Assembly: GCA_024280835.1 (NCBI GenBank)
Contig: JAJRPJ010000005.1
Coordinates: forward strand, 58,241-122,240
DNA: 64,000 bases
Direction of reading: 5' to 3'
From: Candidatus Zixiibacteriota bacterium
GTDB lineage: Bacteria > Zixibacteria > MSB-5A5 > GN15 > JACZUZ01
The stretch's first letter is position 1; each line of letters starts with the position of its first letter. Under the pieces are notes generated by a model, which was not told the origin of the DNA, did no database searches, and was given only the letters and a program-made list of their open reading frames with translations. Made by a program: the position numbers and the translations under genes. Positions 54,408-63,350 of this stretch are shown piece after piece.

Positions 54408-54767
54408 CTAAACATCGACCTCTTCTTCAGCTGAATTGGGACGTGAAAGACTCGCCGAAAGCTCGGTAATTTCCTCTGGATGTTTTTCCTTGAGCTTGCC
54501 TTTGTAGCGCACCAATTGGGTTTTGGCCCTATCCATACACTTATCAATAGCCACGCCCAATTCATGAGACTCTGCGCCTGAGGTTATCACCTCACGAGAC
54601 ACTGTCATTTTCAACTCTACGTCATAACGATTTTTCTCAAGCGTCAAAAACAAATCCGCAGAAACGATGCGATCGTAAAACTTCGTGAGATGTTCAAAAG
54701 AGTCCATGGCACGCTTACGTAACTCTGGGGACAAATCAAAATGCCTAGCAGTGATTCTCAATTCCAT
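54408..54767 (-). CDS. hpf: Ribosome hibernation-promoting factor, short form
   Basis: 119 residues. MELRITARHFDLSPELRKRAMDSFEHLTKFYDRI is the standard HPF/RaiA N-terminus, with the basic patch KCMDRAKTQLVRYKGKLKEKH on helix 2. Short forms dimerise 70S ribosomes with RMF or bind alone. It has a promoter candidate at 54843-54871. The leader carries a perfect 12-bp palindrome GCCAAATTTGGC at 54801-54812. It lies downstream of rpoN as in Enterobacteria, but after its own terminator-delimited unit. Confidence 0.93.
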   Translation of the reverse strand: MELRITARHFDLSPELRKRAMDSFEHLTKFYDRIVSADLFLTLEKNRYDVELKMTVSREVITSGAESHELGVAIDKCMDRAKTQLVRYKGKLKEKHPEEITELSASLSRPNSAEEEVDV

Positions 54768-54842
54768 ATTGGTCCTCTTATTCTATTTTTCCATTTAGCC
54801 GCCAAATTTGGCCGCCCACCCTAGTTTATTTCTGATGTTTTC

Positions 54843-54871
54843 TCTATGACACAAAAAACATCTTCTGACAA
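54843..54871 (-). promoter_or_regulatory. Candidate hpf promoter
   Basis: On the minus strand TTGTCA and CATAGA are 17 bp apart, placing the start near 54836 and giving a leader of about 70 nt before the AGAGGA ribosome site. Confidence 0.45.
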
Positions 54872-55024
54872 TGCTGGAAATCTGTCCAATAATGAGGAAT
54901 CAAAGCGCGATAAGCGCTCTCACGACTCACTATGTAATATACACAATTGAGTCCTCTTTCGCACCAATTCTCTTCCAGCATCCGTCACAATATCAAACTA
55001 CGCTGACAAACACCTAGCTGTTCC

Positions 55025-55063
55025 AAAAAATCAGCCGCAGCCAAAGAATCTGGCAATGCGGCT
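55025..55063 (-). terminator. Intrinsic terminator after rpoN
   Basis: AGCCGCA and TGCGGCT pair with an internal GCCA/TGGC extension and six T follow on the minus strand. It lies 74 bp past the rpoN stop and separates rpoN from hpf. Confidence 0.8.
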
Positions 55064-55136
55064 ATCCTTTACAAATTCAAAAAAATAATGCTTGGGAACA
55101 ATCTCAGAGGCAGTGGCAAACAAAGGTTGTTGGAGC

Positions 55137-56561
55137 CTAATTGCCTACGCGCTTACGGAATCTAGCTGGTCGGATCTTCAATTCCTCACGGTACTTAGTC
55201 ACTGTTCGACGCGCCAATTTATAACCCTCGTCATTGAGACGACGGAATATCTCCTGATCGGAAAGCGGCTTGGCAACATCCTCAGCGTCGATTATCTCCG
55301 CCAAATGCGCCTTAACAGAGCGCTTGGAAACCTCAACCCCATCATCCCTGACTATACCAGAATTGAAGAAATATTTTAGTTCAAAAACTCCATGTGGTGT
55401 CTGGACATATTTACCATTTGAAACACGGCTAATAGTCGCCACATTCATTTCAACAATCCGCGCAATATCTTCCATAATCAACGGCCGCAAAAACGCCTGC
55501 CCCTTGTCGAAAAACTCACGCTGCTCGCCAACAATCGCGCGCATCACACGCACCATAGTGTCACGACGCTGATTGATCGAATTCAGTAGCCAACGCGCTT
55601 GTTCAAGTTTTTCACGAACATACTGCTTGGTGTCTTCTTTGGTTTTCCCACCGCGTTTGAGTAACAAACGATAGTTGGGATTGATACGCATCCGCGGGAT
55701 ATTGCGGTCATTATGAAATACTTCAAACTCATCACCAACACGCTCGACAATCAAATCTGGGACAACTGGCATCGCGCCACTGTCAAACTTGCCGCGCGTT
55801 GGGTTCGGTGACAGAGTCTTAATAACATCCATCGCCTCTTGAATCTTTTCCACACCAACACCCATCATCTTGGCAATTTGCATGACTGACTTCTTTTCGA
55901 AATCATACAAATGCTCTTGAACCACTCGATAGGCCAATGTGTCAGTTAGCTTCTTTTCCTCAAGCTGTAACGCCAAGCACTCACGCAAGTCATGTGCACA
56001 GACACCAATCGGCTCAAGCTTGTGCATAGCTGTCAAGACCTCTTCAATAATCGGTGGTTCAAGCTTCAACTCCTCAGCCATATCAGCCACCGAAACAACC
56101 AAGAATCCGCGAGGATTGAGATTACCGATGATATACTCACCAATCATGCGCTGCTGCTCATCGAGTTTAAGCAAATGCAATTGATCAAGTAGATGCTCAT
56201 ATAAGGAAACGTGCGCCTCAGAAGTCTGCTCGAGAATATCCTCTTTGCGCTCATGGAACGAGCGCTCCATCTTGAAATCGTGATCATCATTGAGATAAGC
56301 ATCCCAATCAATTTTATCAATCCGAGGATCAATCTCAGGACCATCATCCTCAACCTGAACTTCACTGGCCTTATCAGCTAGCATTTCCTGATCAGTAGTC
56401 TCTTGCTCCAACATCTCGATTTCTTCGAGCATTGGATTAGCCACTAACTCATTGCGCAATGTCTGCTCCAATTTGAGCGTCGGCATTTGCAGCATCTTCA
56501 AAGATTGAATTAGCTGAGGCGCTAGGGTCTGTCTCAGACCTATACTAAGACTTAATTTCAT
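55137..56561 (-). CDS. rpoN: RNA polymerase sigma-54 factor
   Basis: 474 residues. Region I (SLSIGLRQTLAPQLIQSLKMLQMPTLKLEQ) binds the enhancer-dependent ATPase; an acidic linker follows; the core-binding and helix-turn-helix part leads to the RpoN box ARRTVTKYRE at about 450-459, which reads the -24 element. GAGAG lies before the ATG. It requires a bacterial enhancer-binding protein, and none is in the window. It is downstream of lptB, the usual neighbour. Confidence 0.95.
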   Translation of the reverse strand: MKLSLSIGLRQTLAPQLIQSLKMLQMPTLKLEQTLRNELVANPMLEEIEMLEQETTDQEMLADKASEVQVEDDGPEIDPRIDKIDWDAYLNDDHDFKMERSFHERKEDILEQTSEAHVSLYEHLLDQLHLLKLDEQQRMIGEYIIGNLNPRGFLVVSVADMAEELKLEPPIIEEVLTAMHKLEPIGVCAHDLRECLALQLEEKKLTDTLAYRVVQEHLYDFEKKSVMQIAKMMGVGVEKIQEAMDVIKTLSPNPTRGKFDSGAMPVVPDLIVERVGDEFEVFHNDRNIPRMRINPNYRLLLKRGGKTKEDTKQYVREKLEQARWLLNSINQRRDTMVRVMRAIVGEQREFFDKGQAFLRPLIMEDIARIVEMNVATISRVSNGKYVQTPHGVFELKYFFNSGIVRDDGVEVSKRSVKAHLAEIIDAEDVAKPLSDQEIFRRLNDEGYKLARRTVTKYREELKIRPARFRKRVGN

Positions 56562-56873
56562 TGTTGTTCTCTCGCTCGAAGTGCAGTCAGGTTAACTATT
56601 GGACTTATTGAGAAATAACAGACACTCACTAAAACAACTTCACCTAGAAACAAATTGTCACTAGTCTCGCGCCTTGTTCTCAATATCGGCCTTTGCCGTG
56701 ACGTCTCAACCGAACTGCAGGATAAGTTCATTCTTCTTACATAATTTCACTTTTCTAAACACAAAACAGTGGTATTCGCTACAAATGCGATAATTCTCTC
56801 TAGCAAAACTATGGGGACTTCACCGCAATTCACACTTCTTGTATAACTTTATACATTTCAAGAACACACTCGC
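56562..56873. promoter_or_regulatory. lptB-rpoN intergenic region with palindrome
   Basis: A 312-bp gap, long for this cluster. It contains the perfect dyad TGTATAA-CT-TTATACA at 56840-56855, 19 bp after the lptB stop. A promoter for rpoN must lie here if the genes are separate, but no convincing -35/-10 pair was found. Confidence 0.4.
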
Positions 56874-57596
56874 CTATAATCTAAACTGCTCTCCCAAATA
56901 CAACTTTCGCACCTGATCATCGGCAGCCAAATCAGTAGAAACACCAGACTTGAGAATCTCGCCGTTGTACATGATGTAAGCGCGCGAGCAAATGCTCAAT
57001 GTTTCACGAACATTATGATCGGTTATCAAAACTCCCATACCCTTCGACGAAAGCTCAGTGATAATCTTTTGGATATCTTCAACGGCAATCGGATCAATCC
57101 CAGCAAACGGTTCATCGAGCAAAATATATTTCGGTTCGGACACCAAAGCCCGAGCGATTTCCAATCGCCGACGCTCCCCGCCCGAAAGCATATAACCTTT
57201 AGACTTGCGAACTTTGGTGATCGCCAAATCCTCGAGCAACTCTTCGAGTCGCTCTTTGCGAGCGGTTTTCGTCATTTTGCGCATTTCAAGAATTGCCAAC
57301 AGATTATCCTCGACTGTCAAACCCCGAAAAACCGAAGCCTCCTGAGCGAGATACCCAATTCCAAGTCGCGCCCGCCTATAAGTCGGATCGGAGGTAATTT
57401 CACGCTCACCCAAACGAACCATCCCTGAGTGCGGACGAACAAATCCGATCATCATGTAAAAGGTTGTCGTTTTGCCCGCGCCATTGGGGCCCAATAAGCC
57501 CACAACTTCACCTGGACCGACCTCAAGAGACACTCCAGCGACTACTTTTCGCTTGCCATAATACTTAACTAGGTCATTTGCGTGCAATTGTACCAT
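56874..57596 (-). CDS. lptB: LPS export ABC transporter ATP-binding protein
   Basis: 240 residues from ATG 57596 ([19 protein letters not shown]); a start at 57638 adds an atypical hydrophobic segment. Walker [12 protein letters not shown] near 38-48, Q-loop LAQEASVF, signature [14 protein letters not shown] and Walker [12 protein letters not shown], followed by the LptB-type IAVEDIQ. It powers extraction of LPS by LptFGC. LptA and LptC are not adjacent. Confidence 0.93.
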   Translation of the reverse strand: MVQLHANDLVKYYGKRKVVAGVSLEVGPGEVVGLLGPNGAGKTTTFYMMIGFVRPHSGMVRLGEREITSDPTYRRARLGIGYLAQEASVFRGLTVEDNLLAILEMRKMTKTARKERLEELLEDLAITKVRKSKGYMLSGGERRRLEIARALVSEPKYILLDEPFAGIDPIAVEDIQKIITELSSKGMGVLITDHNVRETLSICSRAYIMYNGEILKSGVSTDLAADDQVRKLYLGEQFRL

Positions 57597-57915
57597 AATG
57601 AGTGAAATATATATGAAAAAATGTCTTTTTTCAATCAAAAAGACGACCTAATCCGAAAACTGAGCGCTTATTTTGCTTGTCTTGAAGTCTAAATTCAAAA
57701 AGTTACCCTCCACAAGACAATCCCAGCGCATTGCTACTCCCCCCAAGAAGACATTCCTCTATGGGCCCTTTTCAAAAAAACCAATTATTCAGACCGAACT
57801 ATTCAGGCAAACAAACCGTCCATCTTATTGAGTTATTTATACTATTCGATGGTAAAAGGATGTCGAGTCAAGCTCCGCCTGAATACTTAAATAATGAGCG
57901 CAAATCGAGTTTCAA

Positions 57916-57944
57916 TTGCACTGATACAGCCGATACATTAGACT
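57916..57944 (+). promoter_or_regulatory. Candidate promoter of the TPR lipoprotein gene, with leader hairpin
   Basis: TTGCAC (57916-57921) and TAGACT (57939-57944) are 17 bp apart. A hairpin CGCCCC-N7-GGGGCG follows at 57948-57966 in the leader. The remainder of the 450-bp divergent gap (57597-58046) shows no other clear element. Confidence 0.4.
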
Positions 57945-58046
57945 ATACGCCCCCAACCTAGGGGCGCAAAAATAACTATAGTAGAAAAACAATAACAGCT
58001 TTTGCCGCGTCATTTCCAGACAGCACGAGATACCTTGGAGAGTTAC

Positions 58047-60362
58047 ATGTTTACCAGAAACAATATCCTTGAAGAAGATGGTTTTGAAAAGAATAGCCTT
58101 GGCGCATCTTTTAGTATACGCGGGCGCGCAAGTGCGTTTCTTTTTCTCTGCTTGTTGAGTGTTGTCACTATCGCTGGCTGTGGGGAAAAGCCATTACCCG
58201 CAGGTGAGCAAGAGTTCTCCGAAGGACTCAGCGCTCTTGAAGCTGGTGATACCGCCCAAGCCCGTGTGCTTTTTGCAAAGGCCAGCGATAATGACCCAGG
58301 TCGCCCCTGGCGCAAACTAGGCGAAGCCCGAAGAATCGAGTTGTACAGTTCTCCATTCGGCGCCATGGGAAAATATCTCGAGATAATCTCATTGTCGCCT
58401 GATTTCGACTCTGCCTACACAGCCTATTGTCGTTTGGCATTGCGCTTCGGCAAACCACAATTGGCCTGGAATACCATCCAGCTCTATGCCCGAAATCGAT
58501 CCATCGGCACATCAGGTGACACAAACGGATCCGAAGGAATGACACCTGCCAGCAGAAACTATGAACTTGTCGTTGCGAAGATTCTTCAAATGCGAAGTGA
58601 GTTAGAGCAAGCCGAATCACGACTTAACAATCTCAGCCAGTCATTTCCCCAAGATGGCGAAGTAACTATAGCTCTCGCTAGTGTCCTACTCCAACAGGGC
58701 CGCACAGAAGAAGCTTTGAAGCTAGCGAATCAGGCGCTGGATAATAAAAAACGCCGCGATGTGTTGACTGCCGCCATCAATTTCTTCAGCGATGCAGGTC
58801 ATGCCAGCAAAGCCTTGTCTCTTTTGGATCAAGCTAGAGGCCAAGAGGACCCTGAGAATCTTTGGGCCAACCGTTTGGCAATTGACACGTATTTGCGCCT
58901 TGGTTATATCGATTACGCCTCTTTCACAATTTCTCAAATGAAAACCTATGGCCTAGGCGACGGACTCGCCTTCTATCTCAATGGCACAATCGCCGAAGCC
59001 AGAGGCAGAGCCACGCAGGCCAAAGAATGGTATCTCTATTCTCTGTCTATTGAGAAAAGTAATATTGAACTCTTCCGCGACGCAGCTCGCGCTGCAACCA
59101 GCGCCAAGAATTTTATCCTGATGGAAGACAATATGAATGGTGTCTTGCATAGTCTCTCAAAAGCGAACTTCCCAGTTGACTACCTCGATGACGCACATCT
59201 TCAATTCGCACAACATTATGTTGCTCTAAGACAGTGGCGTCCTGCGCTCGGTGAAATGAATAGTGCGCGCTCAACATTTCTAGGAACCCCTCGCTACGAA
59301 TTGTTGCGAGCCGAGACTCTATACTTTATGCAAGCTCGGGACTCTGGCCTAGCGGCCTTTGCGCGCATCGCTAATGAGCATCAAGATTCATTTGAGTGGC
59401 TCCGAGGACTAGCTCTGACAATGACCACCATCGGGAACTACGATTCAGCGAAAGTCTATCTCGACAAAGCGCTAAAACTACAGCCCCGTGATCTCATAGC
59501 CCTAATCGCCAAAATTGATGTATCTCGGAAAACCGCTGATACCGCTAGTTATGCCCAAGCAGTTCAAAATCTCGTGCGCACATATCCACAAAACAAACGC
59601 ACCCTGAAAATCCAAACGGACTACTATCTCACACTAGGAGACAATGTCTCAGCCTTGGACATGGCCAATCGCGTGATCGAATTATACCCAGGAGACCTGA
59701 CTGCCTACAATTATGCCGCTACCTTGGCAGGAAGACGTTATGGCTCTGATCAAGGGCTCAAATACCTCCAAGACGCCAAAGAGCGAAACTCAAAGATTCC
59801 AGCGCCATATAGAATACTCGCCTCCTACTATCTTCGCCAAGGCGCAATTGACTCAGCGGAGATATTCCTAAACCAAGCCCTCAAACTTGACCCAACCGAT
59901 GAAGCGTCTCTGCTAACAAGAGGTGTACTACTCGAAGCCAAAGGCTTCCCTGATAGTGCAATTGCAGTTTACAAGCAGATGACAACAATCAATCCATTTT
60001 CAGCCGAAGCTCTGAATAACTTGGCCTGGGTAATGGCCAACAATAACATCGAGCCAGCACAGGCCTCGAATATCGCCCGTGAAGCTGTGGCCCTCAGTGG
60101 TGGAGTCAATGGAAACATGCACGGAACTCTCGGCTGGGCGCTCGTCAAAGAAAAAAAATTCAAACAGGCCAATATGGCATTCCAATTAGCCATTCGTTTT
60201 GAGCCGCAGGACGCCTTCAAGCGATTCTTGTATGGCTCCGCCCTTGAAGAGGCAGGCGATAAAGAGAAGGCTGTCGAGCAGTTTAATCAGGCCTTGTCAC
60301 TGGGAATAAGTGGTGGGTATCGCGAACTAGTCGATCAAGCTCTTGTTCGCCTCAAGAAATAG
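58047..60362 (+). CDS. TPR-repeat outer-membrane lipoprotein
   Basis: 771 residues from ATG 58047, which has GGAG ahead of it; a start at 58002 is upstream of the ribosome site. Signal sequence with lipobox IAGC (C45), preceded by an unusually long 28-residue charged n-region. The mature protein is a solenoid of about 18 tetratricopeptide repeats (for example ALKLQPRDLIALIAKIDVSR and LNQALKLDPTDEASLLTRG). It is probably a periplasm-facing scaffold. Similar proteins serve exopolysaccharide secretion (PelB/PgaA/PrsT-like) but no such genes are adjacent. Confidence 0.85.
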   Translation: MFTRNNILEEDGFEKNSLGASFSIRGRASAFLFLCLLSVVTIAGCGEKPLPAGEQEFSEGLSALEAGDTAQARVLFAKASDNDPGRPWRKLGEARRIELYSSPFGAMGKYLEIISLSPDFDSAYTAYCRLALRFGKPQLAWNTIQLYARNRSIGTSGDTNGSEGMTPASRNYELVVAKILQMRSELEQAESRLNNLSQSFPQDGEVTIALASVLLQQGRTEEALKLANQALDNKKRRDVLTAAINFFSDAGHASKALSLLDQARGQEDPENLWANRLAIDTYLRLGYIDYASFTISQMKTYGLGDGLAFYLNGTIAEARGRATQAKEWYLYSLSIEKSNIELFRDAARAATSAKNFILMEDNMNGVLHSLSKANFPVDYLDDAHLQFAQHYVALRQWRPALGEMNSARSTFLGTPRYELLRAETLYFMQARDSGLAAFARIANEHQDSFEWLRGLALTMTTIGNYDSAKVYLDKALKLQPRDLIALIAKIDVSRKTADTASYAQAVQNLVRTYPQNKRTLKIQTDYYLTLGDNVSALDMANRVIELYPGDLTAYNYAATLAGRRYGSDQGLKYLQDAKERNSKIPAPYRILASYYLRQGAIDSAEIFLNQALKLDPTDEASLLTRGVLLEAKGFPDSAIAVYKQMTTINPFSAEALNNLAWVMANNNIEPAQASNIAREAVALSGGVNGNMHGTLGWALVKEKKFKQANMAFQLAIRFEPQDAFKRFLYGSALEEAGDKEKAVEQFNQALSLGISGGYRELVDQALVRLKK

Positions 60363-60656
60363 CCAATCTCGCGGTAATTATAGCCAGATTCCCATACTTT
60401 CTGGTTTCTCACCAACATTTTTTAAGCAAATCTTTACCTAATTTTGATTGGGGCCCCTTGTTTAGGGGCCATACTACCCCCTCCTATCCTATTGTTACAT
60501 AACAATCTACGTTTTTTCTAGGATCTCATGTTTCGATTTGAATCTAAGGGCGCCAGATATGCTTTTAAGGACACTGAAAGCTAATTTCGTTCGCATTCGG
60601 GGTCGATAACCTAGTATAGGTCCCAATGATTCCCGAATAGCGACGACGGATGCACG
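60363..60656. promoter_or_regulatory. Leader region with hairpin and perfect 16-bp palindrome
   Basis: GGCCCC-TTGTTTA-GGGGCC at 60452-60470 is a hairpin without a T run. ATTGTTACATAACAAT at 60491-60506 is a perfect palindrome of the kind bound by TetR-type repressors. Together they precede the small ORF at 60657. No terminator for the TPR gene is evident. Confidence 0.4.
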
Positions 60657-60827
60657 ATGATGCAACTCGACGACTCAAAGGTTCCTATGGACAACAGCAA
60701 GAAGAGCGAAAAGCTCAAACCGAAGAAGCTATTCTGGCACTTGTATAGCTTGCAAATGCTCGGTCCGGAGAAATTTAGTAAGGTTGTGAGTAGAATATTG
60801 CGCAAGGATTGCGGCTTGATTAAGTAA
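60657..60827 (+). CDS. Possible 56-residue basic protein
   Basis: ATGATG start to TAA, MMQLDDSKVPMDNSKKSEKL..., with 13 Lys and 2 Arg, giving a strongly basic C-terminal helix (FSKVVSRILRKDCGLIK). The first Met pair lacks a strong ribosome site. The ORF lies alone in an 870-bp gap with operator-like signals upstream. It could be a small DNA- or RNA-binding protein, or not be translated. No relatives are recognised. Confidence 0.35.
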   Translation: MMQLDDSKVPMDNSKKSEKLKPKKLFWHLYSLQMLGPEKFSKVVSRILRKDCGLIK

Positions 60828-60901
60828 TCAAAGAGCGCCTCTACCGCAACAAACCAACTCTCCCACCGATCTTAGCGCCAGAAAGCTTCGCAGATAGGAT
60901 T

Positions 60902-60943
60902 CGTACACAGTATCCGTACAAACAGTATTTGTACAACATGAAT
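60902..60943. repeat. Short imperfect tandem repeat
   Basis: Three adjacent units of about 14 bp sharing GTACA and AGTAT: CGTACACAGTAT, CGTACAAACAGTAT and TGTACAACATGAAT. The rest of 60828-61233 shows no recognisable element. Confidence 0.5.
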
Positions 60944-61233
60944 ATGCGAGAAATTGCTTCTCTGGTAACTTGACATCGGCTTAATCGGCGCCTAAGTTCG
61001 ACCCGACTTGCCGCCCCGGTACTACGGCGAGATTACATCAAGGTTCTTATTGGCTAATGTCTGATTTGAAAGACACAGCCAAGAACCAACGCCAGAAAAG
61101 ACAACACAATCCGGGTGAAGTGACCTTCTCGAATAAATACAGCATCGCTAATTACAAGCGATAGAATCAAAAGTTAAGTCTCTGAGTTAATACTTTCCTC
61201 TTGAGCGCTTAATACGTATTATTGGACCTGACA

Positions 61234-62157
61234 ATGAAACGACTACGCAAGAAACTAAACCAGAAAATCGATATCTTCGTCATACCTCAATCTACGGGTA
61301 TCTCTCGCAATGTCTCCTTCCGCATTTCAACCGCAGTCTCAGTCGCAGCTTTAGCGGCAGTTCTGCTTGGAGCAAATGCATTTTTTGGAGCTAGCTTTCT
61401 TGGGAGTCGAGCGGATTCGGCAGAGCTCTCACGTCTCCACGCCGAGAATTCAGAACTCTCTAATAAATACGAGCAACTCAGCTGGGAACTCACAGGTATC
61501 TCCGAGAAGTATGACGATTTAGTCGGCAAAGAAGTCGCCATCCGCAGCATGTTCGACTTACCTGAAATCGATCCAGAGCAAAGAATGCTAGGTATCGGCG
61601 GTCCAAGTGACGCCCCACTAACTCTTGAATCCGAAATCAGCAGTTTGGCCTATCGAAGCGAAGTCGAAGTTGACAGACTCAATCGCTTGGCCAGATTCGA
61701 GCTGGATAAGATGGAAGAAGTAGTGGCCTCTCTCGCCGATAAGAAACGTAAACTCGACCATACGCCATCAATCAGGCCTACTCGAGGTTGGATTTCACGA
61801 GGAATCGGTAACAAACGTAACCCCTTCACTGGAAGTGTTCAATTCCACGCTGGAGTCGATATTGCCAATCACACTGGCACACCAATCGTCGCCACCGCCG
61901 ATGGCACAATCACCAGAGCTGGACGAAACGGCGGCATGGGCAAAATGATTTCCATCAAACATGGCTTCGGTTATGTCACTCGCTTCGGACATCTTAGCAA
62001 AATCCTTGTCAAACGCGGCGCAAAAGTCAAACGTGGCGATGTAATCGGACTGATGGGTTCAACCGGTAAATCAACTGGCCCACATCTGCATTACGAAGTT
62101 ACCAAAAACCGCAAAGCGCAAAACCCGCTTAAGTACATCATCAAAGACAATTTCTAG
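61234..62157 (+). CDS. M23-family peptidoglycan endopeptidase, membrane-anchored
   Basis: 307 residues from ATG 61234 (the TTG at 61222 is less likely). A membrane helix at about 33-56, a coiled coil at about 62-105 and 130-175, then the M23 LytM domain: H205, D209 (FHAGVDIAN), H253 and the HLH pair at 284-286 (GPHLHYEV). All zinc and catalytic residues are present, so it should be an active DD-endopeptidase or, by architecture, an MepM/YebA-type cell-wall enzyme. The N-terminus is very basic (MKRLRKKLNQK). Confidence 0.88.
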   Translation: MKRLRKKLNQKIDIFVIPQSTGISRNVSFRISTAVSVAALAAVLLGANAFFGASFLGSRADSAELSRLHAENSELSNKYEQLSWELTGISEKYDDLVGKEVAIRSMFDLPEIDPEQRMLGIGGPSDAPLTLESEISSLAYRSEVEVDRLNRLARFELDKMEEVVASLADKKRKLDHTPSIRPTRGWISRGIGNKRNPFTGSVQFHAGVDIANHTGTPIVATADGTITRAGRNGGMGKMISIKHGFGYVTRFGHLSKILVKRGAKVKRGDVIGLMGSTGKSTGPHLHYEVTKNRKAQNPLKYIIKDNF

Positions 62158-62225
62158 CCTGTACTAAGACTTTATTTGCACCCCTCTCGCTGGCGCACAG
62201 TCAGTGAGCGTTGTATATTTGGCCT

Positions 62226-63350
62226 ATGCCAAAAGTACTTCATCTTGGGTGGTCTTTTTCAAGCCATGTCACACGCTGGGTCTATGGGCTGCAAAAGCGC
62301 GGCTGGGAAACTGCTCTCCTAAGTTATGGAGGCGATGCCCTACCTGATATTGAAACCTATATCATCGAGCGCAAAAAAACGGGCAAACTTGGCTACCTGC
62401 AAGCCATCCCCCATATGCGTCAGGTGGTCGCCACCGTTAAGCCTGACATTATCCACGCCCACTATGCCGCAGGCTTCGGTCTTTGGGGAGCTTTCTCTGG
62501 AATACGCCCACTAGTTATTTCTTGCTGGGGCACCGATGTGGTCTCCAGCGCACAAACTCTTCTAAGTGGCTCTCTCATCCGCTGGTCACTAAAACAAGCA
62601 GACCAGACTCTCACTACGTCTCATTTCCTCAAAGAAGTAGTCGAAGGCCTCTCACTAAATCTCACAACTCCGCCGAAAGTCATCCCTTTCGGAATTGATC
62701 TTCAAAAACTGAGAAGCAAGACTTCTTCTGCAAGAATCTCTTCTGCAAAGATCTTTTCTGCAAAGATCTCTTCTGCAAGAATTTCTGACAATTCAGCTGA
62801 TAAACGTGTGCGCTTATTATTCTTCAAAGGCCACAAGTCAATCTATGGTCCCAAGGAATTGCTCTATGCTTTTGCCAGCATCGCCGATAGATTCCAAAAT
62901 GCGACACTAACAATGGCTGGCGCGGGTCCGTTAACAGACGACTTAAAGCAACTCACCAAAACATTGAAACTCGAACACCGTGTCTCATTTCCTGGCTTTA
63001 TCGATAACAAACATGCGCTCTCATACATTTCAGGACATGACATCATGGTCATGCCGAGCTTGGTAGCGGAAGGATTTGGTGTTTCAGCTCTTGAGGCGCT
63101 GGCCGTAGGTCTGCCAGTAGTCGCCTCAAATACAGGTGGTGTCAGCGAAATTGTCGCAGACAATCAAAGCGGTTTCCTAGTTAATCCTGAAAACACAGAA
63201 GAGCTAGCGAGCGCTTTAGCTAAATTGATTTCCGATCGCCAATTGCGCGAGGAATTCGGCGCGCATGGCCAACAGCAAGTTGCCAAGCTTTATGATTGGA
63301 AAAACAATCTCGACGATATGGAAACTGTCTATCGAGAATTACTGCGCTGA
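62226..63350 (+). CDS. Family 4 glycosyltransferase with a four-copy 15-bp insertion
   Basis: 374 residues from ATG 62226 (TTG 62211 is the alternative). GT-B fold: MPKVLHLGWSFSSHVTRW and HAHYAAGFGLWG in the acceptor domain; FFKGHKS, MAGAGPL and EGFGVSALEALAVGLPVVAS (GT4 donor site) in the second. Between the domains, residues about 167-186 are encoded by four tandem 15-bp units, SARIS-SAKIF-SAKIS-SARIS. This probably lengthens the hinge. It overlaps the convergent NFACT gene by 12 bp. Donor sugar unknown. Confidence 0.85.
   Translation: MPKVLHLGWSFSSHVTRWVYGLQKRGWETALLSYGGDALPDIETYIIERKKTGKLGYLQAIPHMRQVVATVKPDIIHAHYAAGFGLWGAFSGIRPLVISCWGTDVVSSAQTLLSGSLIRWSLKQADQTLTTSHFLKEVVEGLSLNLTTPPKVIPFGIDLQKLRSKTSSARISSAKIFSAKISSARISDNSADKRVRLLFFKGHKSIYGPKELLYAFASIADRFQNATLTMAGAGPLTDDLKQLTKTLKLEHRVSFPGFIDNKHALSYISGHDIMVMPSLVAEGFGVSALEALAVGLPVVASNTGGVSEIVADNQSGFLVNPENTEELASALAKLISDRQLREEFGAHGQQQVAKLYDWKNNLDDMETVYRELLR
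62724..62783 (+). repeat. In-frame 15-bp coding minisatellite
   Basis: Four contiguous copies of TCTTCTGCAA(G/A)(A/G)AT(C/T), with variation at four positions and no length change. Since 15 is a multiple of three, copy-number changes keep the frame, so the enzyme could vary in hinge length without loss of function. Confidence 0.9.

Noticed and set aside
57731..57961. 76-codon + frame in the lptB divergent gap
   Set aside because: It overlaps the better promoter candidate for the TPR gene and has no ribosome site or recognisable composition.
60611..60805. 64-codon minus frame
   Set aside because: Antisense to the 56-residue ORF; hydrophobic but without a start signal. Both cannot be real, and the + frame has a better start context.
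60960..61040. Possible tRNA T-arm around TTCGACCC
   Set aside because: Flanking bases do not pair into a T-stem, and no acceptor or anticodon stem is found.
62724..62783. CRISPR-like array
   Set aside because: Units are contiguous without spacers and in frame within a glycosyltransferase; the same applies to the 16-bp repeats at 9746-9793.
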